Origin: Rhea pennata
Taxonomy: Eukaryota; Chordata; Aves; Rheiformes; Rheidae
DNA: 64,000 bases
Reading direction: 5' to 3'
Assembly: GCF_028389875.1 (NCBI RefSeq)
Contig: NC_084663.1
Coordinates: 1,054,001-1,118,000, forward strand
This document shows positions 54,901 to 64,000 of this stretch, one piece after another. The position numbers were made by a program, and so were the translations under genes. Positions within the stretch are counted from its first letter, which is position 1; each line of letters opens with the position of its first letter. The notes beneath the pieces were generated by a model that searched no databases, was not told the DNA's origin, and was given only the letters and a program-made list of their open reading frames with translations.

Positions 54901-57900
54901 CTTTCCTCCTCCACTTCCCAGACCCTGAGACAGCCCCAGTCTCGGGCTCATGGCATTTCCTCGCTCTTCCTGGGAAGCCAGCACGTGAGAGAGGTCCTTG
55001 AGGGATGTCCACGGAGATGCGAGTGTCACTTCCCATGGCCTTACTGCTGCTGGGACCTGTCCTGGTCCTGCCCCCAGAGTCTGAAAACTGGTCCAAGATG
55101 AAAAAGCCGTCTGTAGTAGCTCGGCTGACGTGTCCTTCTCCTGCCCATTCAGCCCTTAGTGAAGATCCCTTTTTAGCCTAGTTTCCTAAGTAAGCGGACA
55201 GGTTCCTAGGTATTTCTCGAGGGAGGATGAAGCAGATCAGCAGCCAGACCTTTTCAGAGCCTCCTTGTTAGCTTGGTTCTTGGCCCATGTCTTTGAATCT
55301 GGGGTAAGACCTACAATGTTAGGAAAGCTGAATGCAGGGAAGTAATGGTCCACCTCCTGGGCTGCTGGGGCTGAAGGAGCTCTTAGGACAGTCTTACTGC
55401 ACGGCGCTCTCTGCCTTGGTACCTGTGCTGTGATTGCGACTCAGAACAAAAGAGATTTTTCAACCCCCTTGCTGAAATTGTAGCAGACAGCCTGCCCCAT
55501 GCAGCCCTCCCTCTGCCTCCCCCTCTACTGTGGGAGTTTGCTCCCGTCTTGACCGTCTCCCCTGCTTCGCAGTGCCCCACGTTCAAGCGGGAGGCAGACG
55601 CCCCAGAAGTCCCCGAGCCGTTTGCGGCAGAAGCAAAGTTCTTCACGGAGTCACGGCTGCTGCAGAGGGACGTGCAGATTGTTCTGGAGAGCTGCCACAA
55701 CCAGAACATCCTGGGCACCATCCTGCACCCGGCAAGTGGGGCTGCTGGTGGCAAGGGGTGGGGCGTGGACCCTGTGGGACCCTGGACTGCTGTTATTCCC
55801 TTGTCCAAGTTGCTGATGGTTAATGTAAGGTTAAGCCACTGCTGATGGGGGATCAAAGCAGCCTCGGAGGACTGGGAATCGTGTGCTTCTCAGTGGATGG
55901 GGGAGAGCACGCCCACGAGGAGAGCAGAGTGCTGTGGTTATCTTGTGGGGTGGCCTCCTCTTGTACCTCGCTTGGTAACTGGGCCCTGTAGAGCTTAGAG
56001 GAGCTGGGGAGCTTCGAGGGGCTGTAGTGTCTGAGGGGTGAACAGGACACGAGAGCTTCCCTGCTGCAGAAATCGGCCCTGCAGCAGGACTGGCACTAGA
56101 GAAGGCAAGTTCTCCATGCTTTCTCCTCTGCTGGAGCCCTGCTTAGAGTAGGGGCAGCCTGGGGGTGCAGAAGGCTCCCGTAGGCTCTCAAGCAGCATCT
56201 GCAGCCAGGCTGGAAGGTGGGGAGGTTTTGCGGGTTCTTCGCTGGGGCTATGAGTAAGAGAGCACCCCGAGCTGGGTGAAGCCCTGGATTCGGGCGGTGG
56301 CGGAGTGGCTATCGGAGGGGTGTGATGTTTGGTGTCAGGAGCTGGCCCCGCAGGCGTGGGGGGGAGGGACGCGGGGGTCGCGCGGCTGAGCGTGGGCCTC
56401 CTCCCCTTCTCTGCAGAACGGCAACATCACGGAGCTGCTGCTGAAGGAAGGCTTCGCCCGCTGCGTGGACTGGTCCATCGCTGTGTACACGCGCGGGGCG
56501 GACAAGCTGCGCGCTGCCGAGAGGTGAGCGGCTGCCGAGGCTCTGCAAATGGGTCCCCCGGCCTGGGGCGTGCGCCCAGCTGCAGCCCCCGCGCCGGCGT
56601 GGGCACCGCCAGTGCGGCTCCCTGGGAGGCAGGTACGGTCTCTTCTCCGTGTGAGTGTGCACAGGCCTGCTGCTGGCTGCCGCCTCTGCCAGGACTCTGC
56701 GAAACAACTTAACTGCAAGCTCTCCTCTGCACTCGGCCCGCCAGCGGTGTTCCTGCTGTGACCGGCTGTGCGTGGGGAGGCTCTGAGGCTCCGTGCAGAT
56801 CTTAGCTTGCCTGGGCTGATATTTTCTGCCTCAGTGTGAGTCTTAGGCCCCAAGCTGAGGCCGGGTGGGTCCAAGATGCACGTTATTGTAGTTTGGGCAG
56901 CAGTTTGTATCGGAGGAGCCGGGTGTGGAGGTCCTCAGCTTGGATTCTGGACTGGCAGGGAGGGGCTGTGCCCTCGTGCCGGGAGGTGGTGGCCCCTCTG
57001 CGCTGCAGAGGCCGAGGAGAGCTGCTGTTGATGTGCCGAGATGAGGTACAGGCTTTGGCTTAGAGCTGTCCTCAAGTGGCCTTGCTGCCGGGTGAGCCTG
57101 TTTACGTGCAGGTAGTATCTCTGTTGGGTTCACCTTGTGACAGCCCGGGCAGTGAAACACTGCACGTCCTGTCTCCTCTCCTGGGGCCACCTGCCCTGGG
57201 CACCTGGACATCACGGACGTCTGCCTCTTGCCAGGTACGCCAAGGAGCGCAAGCTGAGGATCTGGAGGGACTACGTGGCTCCCACGGCGAACCTGGATCA
57301 GAAGGACAAGCAGTTTGTAGCCAAGGTAGGTGTCCGTGTGAGCTGGGAGAGAGGCTGCCGCGCGGAGCGGAAGGCAGAGTGCTAGGAAGCTTGTACTGCC
57401 CTTGCTGGCTTCTGCGTGTGGTTGGAAGATCCCCTAGGGATCCCGCTACGGCTCTGCGTGAGACATCCCTTCCGTGCCACGGGCCGTGTTGTACAGCTGG
57501 CCAGGCGCACCCTGGGATTTTGCTGTCTTCTGAAGCATTAAGTGTGGGTCAGCGCCGGAAGCAGGAGACAGGGCTTGATGAACCAGAGGTCTGATCAGCT
57601 GTGGCAGGTGCTGCATCTGTGTAACCTGCAGTCGGGGCTTGCTAGCGCAGCTGGCTGTGGTGAGCCGCATCCCAGCGAGGTGCACAGCGTGTCCCGAGCC
57701 CTTTTGAATCCGTTGTGATCTGGAGCAGGCCTGGAGTGCACAACGTGCGCTCGTCCCCTGCTGCTCCAGTGTCAGATACAAGAATCCTGCCAGTGAAGTG
57801 CAGGTGCCTTTGGAGAGAGCCCTTGGGCTGTCCAGACCTGTGCTTTTCCTGGTACGACATCCATTGCTTGCCCCACATTTTTGGGGCTAATGCAGAATCA

Positions 57901-60900
57901 CCAAATAGTTGGCAGGGACCTCTGGAGATCATGTGGTCCAACCCCTCCAACCCCTCCTGCTCCAGGAGGGTCACCTAGAGCAGACTGCCAGCGAGGTGTT
58001 GACCATCTCCAAGCATGGAGACTCCACTACCTCTCTGGACAACCTGTTCCGATGTTTGACCACCCTCACAATGAAGAAATGTTTTCTTAGGTTCAGCTGG
58101 TATTTTCCGTGTTTCAACTTGTGCCCACGACCTCTTGCCCTGTCACTGGGCACCACTGAAAAGAGTCTGGCCCCATCCTCTGTACACTCTCCCTTTGCAT
58201 ATTTATGCATATGGATAAGGTCCCTTTCGAGCTGCCTCTTCTCCAGCCTCAACAGTCCCAGCTCTCCCAACTCTCCTCGTATGAGAGATGCTCCAGTCCC
58301 TTCTTCTCCGTTACTCTTTGCTGGACTCGCTCTGGCAGGTCCATGTGTTTCTTGCAGTGGAGAGGCCAGACCTGGACCCAGCAGTCGAGGTGAGGCCTCC
58401 CCAGGGCTGAGTAGAGGGGAAGGCTCCCTTGACCTGCTGGCAACCCTCTTCTTACTGCAGCCCAGGAGACCACTGGCAGCCTTGGCCACAAGAGTGCATT
58501 GCTGGCTCATGCTCAGCTTGGTGTCCACCAGGACTCCCAGGTTCTCCTCTCTGTCCATCTCTGCAGCCTATCAAGGTCTGCTGTATCTGCTCCTCCTCCC
58601 AGTTTTGTATCACCTGCAAACTTACTGAAAGTGTGTTCAGTCCCATCAGCCAAGTCATTGATGAAGATGTTAAACAGTATTGACCCCAGTATCGACCCCT
58701 GGGGTACACCACTCGTGACCAGCCTCCAGCTGGACTTTGAGCTGCTGATCACAACCCTCTGAGCCTGGTGGTTCAGCCAGGTTCCTCACTGAGCACTTGT
58801 GTACTCTGTACTTCATCAGCACATCTGTGAGGGTGTTAGGGGAGAGAGTGTCCAAAGTCTGGTTGGAGTCAAGGTATACAACACCCAGTGCTCTGTCCTC
58901 ACCCGCCAAGCCCATCGTTTCATCGTAGAAGGCTGTCGGGTTGGTAGGGCACCGTTTCCCCTTCGTCAATCCACCTTGACTATTCCTGATCACCTTCCGG
59001 TGCTTCATGTATCAGGAAGCAGTGTCCAGGATCAGTTGCTCCATCGCCTTCCAGGGGCCCAAGGTGAAGACTGACTGGCCTGCTCACCCCTCTCCCTGCT
59101 TAACATCTCCACTGAGCACCAGCTGCCCTTGGTCCCAGGCCCAGATCCCCTGGGGGAGTGTGAGCAGATGAAGGAAAGGGGAGTGGAGGGGAAGGGGCCT
59201 GGGCGGGCGAGGACACGCTGGGGCCTGGCGGGCGTGTGCTGAGGGCTCTTGCTCTCTGCTTGCGACCAGGTGCCACCGAGCTGCTCCGGGTCTGCCTGAA
59301 GCTCTCCGGCCTGACGAGGGCTGTTGGGGCTCGGCAGAGCTTTGCTTTTCCCTCCCCCGTCGTTTCCAGGCGGCTCTCACGCAGGCTGCTCCTGCAGCCG
59401 CCGTTCCCCTTCCCCGACGTTCGCGTGATGCGAGTGGGGACCAGAAAGGCAGGTGAGGGCAGGCCGGGAGCACCAGCGCGTCCCGCTGCAGCAGCCAGCA
59501 GCGGGCCCCCCCCCGGGGCAGCTTTACCGCGGGCGGGCGGCCCCCATCCTGGCTCGCCGCCTTGCCTCAGAGCCGCGTCTTCCCCGGCGCGTGGCTGGAG
59601 CGGCAGCGGTCCCCCGTGCTGCAGAGCCCGGCTGGCCCCCGCGGGGAGAGCGAGCGGGGCGGAGGGGCCGGCCCGGCGCCGGCTCGCCGCAGCCCCCCGA
59701 CCCTCCCCGGTGGGGCAGCGCCCGCCGGCGGCACCGTCCTGCCCGGAGCCGCTCGGGCGGAGGTCCCGCTAGATGGTGCTGCCGGCTCGCCCGGTGCCAC
59801 GTCCGCGGCCCCCGGCGCGCTGCCCGGGCTCCGTCCCGCGAGCGTGCGGGGAAGCGCGCCCAGCGCGCTTAGCCCCTGGCTGCCGGCGCTCCTGCCCGGC
59901 CGAGCCTCCGGAGGGTCCGTCCGGGAAGCGCCCGCGGCCCCGCGCGGCCCCGGTCGTCCGTGGGGCGCGGGAGCCGCCGGGGAGCCGGCGCGGGGGCGCA
60001 GCCGGCGCAGCTCCGGCACCGTCCGAGAGCGCGCCGGCGCAGCGAGCGCCGCGTTGCCGCCACGTTCCCTGGAGAGGGGCCGCAGACCGTCTCCGCCTGT
60101 GGACAGAACCTGCTGTTTCTGCAGGAAAGCACGAACGGGCGTTTAGGGAGCGGGCAGGCAGGGCCCTCGGGCGCCGCCGGGTTTTTTTGCGGTGTCGATT
60201 TTTGGTCCTTCGCTCTCCCCGAGAATTGCAAGCGACAGGGGAAATCAGGACAAGCGTCTGCGCGCGTCGAAGCGCAGCAGCTTCCGCGAGCGCTGGTCAG
60301 CGGCGCGGCACGCGAGCACCCGGCACGGCGCTCCGGGCGCCCGCGAGCGAGGGCGGGCCGGTGCCCGGAGGAGGAGGAGGAGGAGGAGGAAGAGCACAGC
60401 CGGTCTATGCACCGCAGGGGCAAGTCGGCTCTGGCTAATTTTGGCTCCCGCTGCCGCGGTGCTCGGCCACCGGCACGGAGACCAAAGCGGAGATTCGGAG
60501 GGGAGGGGCTGGCTCGAGGGGAACCCGGGTCTTGGCCTCGGCCGTAGATCCGGTGCCTGTGAGCGGAGGGGCGAGTGGCAAGAAGAAAAGCAGCGGAATA
60601 AAAATTTGAAGAGACTAGAGGCTTTCTGCTGAATTTCCCGTGTCAGCTTGTCTTGGCGCGCCCGGAGATTCGGGGCAGCGTCGCCTAGAGCTGAGCACGT
60701 TGCACTTAGGGCGATCCCGTGCCAAAAGCTGTTTATAACACGGCGTTTTCTACGGCTTTTGGGCCTGGGGGTGTTGAGAGGTCGCGCGGCCCCGACTCCC
60801 GGCTCCCGGGCAGGCTCAGCCCCGCTCGGGCGGCCACGGCCGCCGCGCCGCGAGGGGCCCCGACGGTCCCGGCTGTCCGTGTTGGTTTTAATTCCTAGAA

Positions 60901-61280
60901 TCCCGTTACCCCTCTGACCGAGCGCGGTTGGAGGGGCTGGCGCGCTGCCGGGTATTCCCGTATTTCCCGCGCCGGGCGGGGGACGCCCGGGCGGCCCGTC
61001 CGCGCTCGGGGCGGGCTGCGGAGCGGCGCCGAGCCCCGCGGCCCCCTCCGTCTGTCTAGTTAACGCGCTCCCCGGGCGCGCGGAGGGGCCGGGGCGGGCG
61101 CGGGGCGGGCGTTGACGGCGGCGCTCCCGGCGGGGCGATGCTCACCCGCGCCCTCTCCCCCCGCAGGTGATGCAGGTGCTGAACGCCGACGCCATCGTGG
61201 TGAAGCTGAACTCGGGAGACCACAAGACCGTTCACCTCTCCAGCATCCGGCCGCCCAGGCTGGAGGGCGACGGCGCGCAG
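33931..61280 (+). CDS. SND1: Staphylococcal nuclease and Tudor domain-containing protein 1 (Tudor-SN/p100), 5' part
   Basis: Multifunctional RNA-binding coactivator and RISC-associated nuclease. Ten coding exons lie in the window: 33931-34005, 42174-42323, 44063-44183, 49919-49997, 53833-53993, 54345-54436, 55573-55731, 56417-56523, 57235-57325 and 61167-61280, all in phase (1149 bases, 383 codons). The full protein is about 910 aa, so SN domains 3-5 and the Tudor domain lie beyond the window edge; this is not a truncation of the gene. The start [11 protein letters not shown] precedes [22 protein letters not shown] domain 1 spans about 18-166, SN domain 2 about 193-328 ([40 protein letters not shown]), and SN domain 3 begins at about 340 ([20 protein letters not shown]). 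Identity to mammals is very high. Intron 7 has a GC donor (CCG followed by GCAAGT at 55732). Introns 1 (8.2 kb), 3 (5.7 kb), 4 and 9 (each 3.8 kb) are the largest and hold the repeats listed separately. Confidence 0.97.
34186..35222. repeat. 46-52-bp hairpin/poly-C minisatellite at the start of SND1 intron 1
   Basis: About 21 tandem units beginning 180 bp after SND1 exon 1. Each unit has GCATGCCCCGTGC, then A or G with GGGCTGCCCGG, then TGTGCACGGGAC, then an uninterrupted C run whose length grows along the array from about 8 to 13. CCCGTGCA and TGCACGGG are exact 8-bp inverted repeats in the GTGCAGG subtype, giving a hairpin between C-tracts. Two subtypes (GTGCGGG and GTGCAGG) occur in blocks, showing block amplification. 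All six frames stay open, so the long translations are artefacts. Confidence 0.95.
35223..37690. other. SND1 intron 1, CpG-rich part without recognised features
   Basis: The left part (to about 36.1 kb) remains CpG-island-like and the right part has lower CpG. No exon, RNA gene or repeat was recognised apart from short mononucleotide runs. Confidence 0.4.
37693..37915 (+). mobile_element. CR1 LINE 3'-end fragment in SND1 intron 1
   Basis: The sense-oriented CR1 tail is recognisable from GGAGCAGGTTGCCCAGGGAG, GGAGATGTTCAAAAGC, CTGGACACAGTCCTG, and GACCCTGCTTGAG followed by GGACTGGATGATCTC. Severely 5'-truncated; no coding capacity. Confidence 0.85.
37916..42173. other. Remainder of SND1 intron 1, nothing recognised
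   Basis: GC-rich intronic sequence. No exon bounded by plausible splice sites with known similarity and no transposon fragment was seen. A short GCGGGCGGGCGG run is at about 42036-42058. Confidence 0.4.
46265..47600 (-). mobile_element. CR1 LINE fragment in SND1 intron 3, antisense to SND1
   Basis: Read on the minus strand, this carries the C-terminal part of CR1 reverse transcriptase ([60 protein letters not shown]). After the RT come the CR1 tail motifs [13 protein letters not shown] and [10 protein letters not shown] and the CR1-type 3' terminus near 46270. The catalytic upstream part of the RT is missing and the frame is interrupted, so it is dead. Closely related to the copy at 57.9-59.1 kb. 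Confidence 0.9.
57890..59085 (-). mobile_element. CR1 LINE fragment in SND1 intron 9, antisense to SND1
   Basis: Same family and orientation as the 46.3-47.6 kb copy, with long near-identical stretches on both sides of about 58.15-58.53 kb and 58.64-58.98 kb. It lacks roughly 130 bp present in the other copy (at about 58.54 kb here) and has a different 3'-terminal 200 bp. The reverse-transcriptase tail is recognisable on the minus strand ([20 protein letters not shown]). Truncated and not mobile. Confidence 0.9.
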
Positions 61281-64000
61281 GTAACCGCGCCGCGCCGCGG
61301 CCGGGGAGGGGGGTTTGCAGCGCGGTGCCGGCTGCCGCGCGGCCAGGCCGGCCGGGCGAGCGTGCCGCGGGGACGCCGGGCTGCCGCGGCGCCGCCTCCT
61401 TTGCAAAGTGCCCGCTGCCGCGCGGGTTGTGCCGGCCGCGCTGAGTTACGGGCTGTTACCCGCCCGCGGGAGCTGCTCCGCGCCCGGATAGCTGCAGCGC
61501 GGAGCGAGGAGCCGCCGCCGTGCTCGCGCACCGCTTCCGAACGAGCGTCTCCTTCGGGTAACGCCGGAGCCGCTGCTCCGCTGCAAACGGGCTGCAAACT
61601 TGGCCAGGCAAATCCGGAGCTGGGATGCGGCGGAGCAGCGGCGGGCTCGGCAAGGCGCCCGCCGGCTGGCCCCGTGCTCTCAGCATCCCGGTCCGGAGGT
61701 GGCAGCACCCTTCCTCCTCCTCCTCCTCCTCCTCCTCGTTCCTGCTGTCACGGGGCTGCTTTCCCAGCCGGCTGCTGCAGCGGTGCCGGCTGCCAGGCCC
61801 GGTGCAGCCGGGCAGGACTGGGGGGTCTCGGCCCAGGGGGCTGTCGGCGTCTCCGGCCCCCGCCGGCTTTAGGCGGGGGCGAGCCGCGGCGGGCAGCGAG
61901 GAGGTCGCCGGGCTCCGCGGGGCCGTCCGCCTGCGCCCTGCGGGACGCAGGTTGCTCCGTCGGCACCCGGTCGAGGAGATGGAGAACGACAAACTGAAAA
62001 TTCCGGGTAGCGAGACCCTACGGCCTTTCGCCTCGCGCCTTCGTCGCCCAGCGCGGAGCGAGCGCTGAGAGCGGGGGCTGCCAGCGCGTAACGTCCCTGC
62101 CGCCCGCCCCGTCGAGGAGCGCGGGTGCAGCCATGCACGCGTGCGTGCGTGCAGCGGCACGGCCCGGGGCCTCGCCGCAGCCGTGGAAAGCGGCGCGTTT
62201 GCAGCCGTCCCTCGCCGGGCCGGCGTTGCCGCCGCGGCCGGGCACCCGCTCGCCTCCTGCGAAGCGCCGCGTCCTCGCCCGGCCCCGCTCGGCCGGCGGC
62301 GGCGGGAGCCCCGGGAGGCGCCTCCGGCTGCCGATTGCCCCGCGGACTTACTTTTCTGCAGGATCAAATCAAAAAAGAAAAGAAGAAACCTTGGAGGAGG
62401 AGGAGAGGTTGGTTGAAAAACGGCTTTCTGGCGTGCCCGGCTCGCTCGGCGCGGCCAGCACGCGCGCGTTTCTGGCTGAGCGGTGGGATCTCCGCTGGTG
62501 TCCGCAGGCAGAGGCAGTCCCTTCCTATCTCTGCAGCGTGCAGCGCAGACTCGATTCCAGCTTGGCTCTTTTAATTTTTTTAATCAGAAGTTCATTCCTT
62601 TGGACAGCTAAATTGCAGAGTCTCGTTAGCGGTTCTGCATTCTAGGAAGCTCTGTTTGCTCGACTGATGCGGCAGCAGTACAAATCGGGTCCAATCCTGC
62701 AGTTTATCTAAATTGATATCTTAATTGGTAATACCCTTGGAGGTGGGGGAGCCAAACGCACGGACCCTGCTCCGAAGGGAAATTACACAGGGAGAAGGGA
62801 AAAAAGAGGCCGCCAGCTTGCGGCAGCGGGACGGGGCTGCGGCGGCGAGCTCGGCTCGGGGCCGCAGCCGCGCTGCCGCCGCGCGCTTGCTCGGGGGCCG
62901 GAGGAGGCTCCGTCCCTTCTCGGGCTGCACATCGCCAAACGCGTTCAGAGGCTCTCTGCCACGGGCGAGCGGATTTCAGAGCCGGGTTTTTCCCCGGGCC
63001 CCGTTAGGCTGCAGCACGGCCCCTCCGCTCCTTCCCCTGCCGCTCCCCGGGCGCCCGGGGCGCGTTTCCGAAACGGCCTGCCCGGCTCGCCGCCGCGCTC
63101 GCGGGGCCGAGGAGCGGCTGAAACTCGTTGCAGCTGCGGCCGCCGGGCCGCCCGCGGTGCTGCGGCCCCCGAGGCGCCTCTGTCCCCCCGTAAGATTTAG
63201 GCGCAGGCCGCCGGAGCGGCGCGCCGCGCGGCTGCGAGCTGAGCGCTTGCTCTGCTTTGCAGAGCCCCCAGGAGCTGTTTAGGTGACAATACGAATTGCG
63301 GTGATTAAGAGGCAGATGGCAAGTCAAATCAGGCTCGTTAGAGCGGGAGCTGAGGAACGCGCCGGTTCCCACGGCTCGCGGGCCGCCGTGCTGCCGGAGC
63401 CCCCGGCACGTGCCCGCTCCGCTCCGGGGGCTCCGTTACCTTCGGCAGCCGCCGGCTCTCTGCTGCCTGGTGCTTGGGGTTTTCCCGCAGCGTTTTTCCT
63501 TCTTTTTTTCCCCCCACGCTGCACGCTTTTACCGTGCTCAGAGCTGCGGTCCGGGGCAGGCGGAGCGGGAGCCGGGGGCCCTGGGGCTCCCGATCGATGT
63601 TTAACGGGGGCTGGACGCGCTTCCAGGGAGCCGGCGCGCGGAGTCCGCGTGTTCTCGCAACCCGCTTTCCGCCCTGCGGGGCAAGCGCGGCTCCTCGCGC
63701 AGAAGCGATGAGCTCGCAGCTCTCGCCGCCGCGATCCCTCCTGCCCTCCCGCCCGCGCGGCGGCTCCGCGGGGGCCGGAGCCGGAGCCCCGCCGCTTCCC
63801 GAGGACGCCCGCGAGCTTCAGCCGCCGGAGCGCGCCGCCGCGGCTCTGCTGCCCGCCCCGGCCCCCCAGCTCGTCGCTCGCGGTCCGAAGCTGAGCGGGA
63901 GAGCGGAGGGGAGGGAGGGGGAGCGCGGGCGCCCCGCGCGCCGCTCCGGGGGGGGCTCCTTCTCCTCCCCGGCCCGGGAGCGCTCGGCTCCAGCAGCCCG
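59450..64000. other. Intragenic CpG-rich domain around SND1 exon 10
   Basis: From about 59.45 kb to the window end the sequence is continuously CpG-dense, apart from less rich patches near 60.6-60.75 and 62.34-62.75 kb. It holds short GAG and TCC triplet runs (60369-60393 and 61713-61737). Only SND1 exon 10 (61167-61280) is recognised as coding. An intragenic promoter is possible but no start site or exon could be supported. Confidence 0.4.

Noticed and set aside
61281-64000. Search for the next SND1 exon or the nested LRRC4 gene at the window end
   Set aside because: No match to the expected SND1 continuation (a KNKKLRPLYDIPY-like segment) or to LRRC4 leucine-rich repeats was found; both presumably lie beyond the window.

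Overview
This is vertebrate nuclear DNA, almost certainly from a bird. The genes have introns with GT-AG splice sites, CR1 LINE fragments with the sauropsid-type 3' end are present, and most of the window is very rich in G+C and CpG with short introns and many GC-rich tandem repeats. I cannot name the species. The gene order GCC1 / ARF5 / PAX4 / SND1 matches human 7q32, except that FSCN3, which sits between ARF5 and PAX4 in mammals, is not visible here.

Layout. (1) 490-7600, minus strand: GCC1, a trans-Golgi GRIP coiled-coil protein, with two coding exons (783 aa) and an upstream non-coding exon. This part has moderate GC. (2) 7480-8655: a divergent CpG-island promoter shared with ARF5. The GCC1 side carries three tandem ETS-type motifs, five NRF1-type motifs lie across 7511-7847, and the ARF5 side carries an array of 19 GC boxes. 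(3) 8654-14345, plus strand: ARF5, six exons, 180 aa, complete. (4) 17069-21558, minus strand: PAX4, ten coding exons, 385 aa, complete paired domain and homeodomain, convergent with ARF5. (5) 21559-33400: no recognisable coding gene. It holds an orphan CpG-island pair around an AT-rich core (25.75-27.58 kb), a 30/42-bp minisatellite and a long purine tract. (6) 33420-64000, plus strand: the SND1 promoter and the first ten coding exons of SND1 (383 aa of roughly 900). The gene continues past the window. Its intron 1 begins with an approximately 1-kb hairpin-plus-poly-C minisatellite. Two closely related antisense CR1 copies lie in introns 3 and 9.

GCC1 and ARF5 both act at the Golgi and share a promoter region. 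PAX4 is a paired-homeodomain repressor known from pancreatic endocrine and retinal cells of other vertebrates. SND1 is a ubiquitous nuclease-fold/Tudor RNA-binding coactivator. PAX4 and SND1 are divergent, 12.4 kb apart.

The most notable result is the intact, splice-consistent PAX4. To my recollection PAX4 has been reported as missing or unrecovered in birds. Its extreme GC and flanking repeats would explain assembly gaps. Assignments rest on reading translations and splice sites against remembered family sequences; no search was run.
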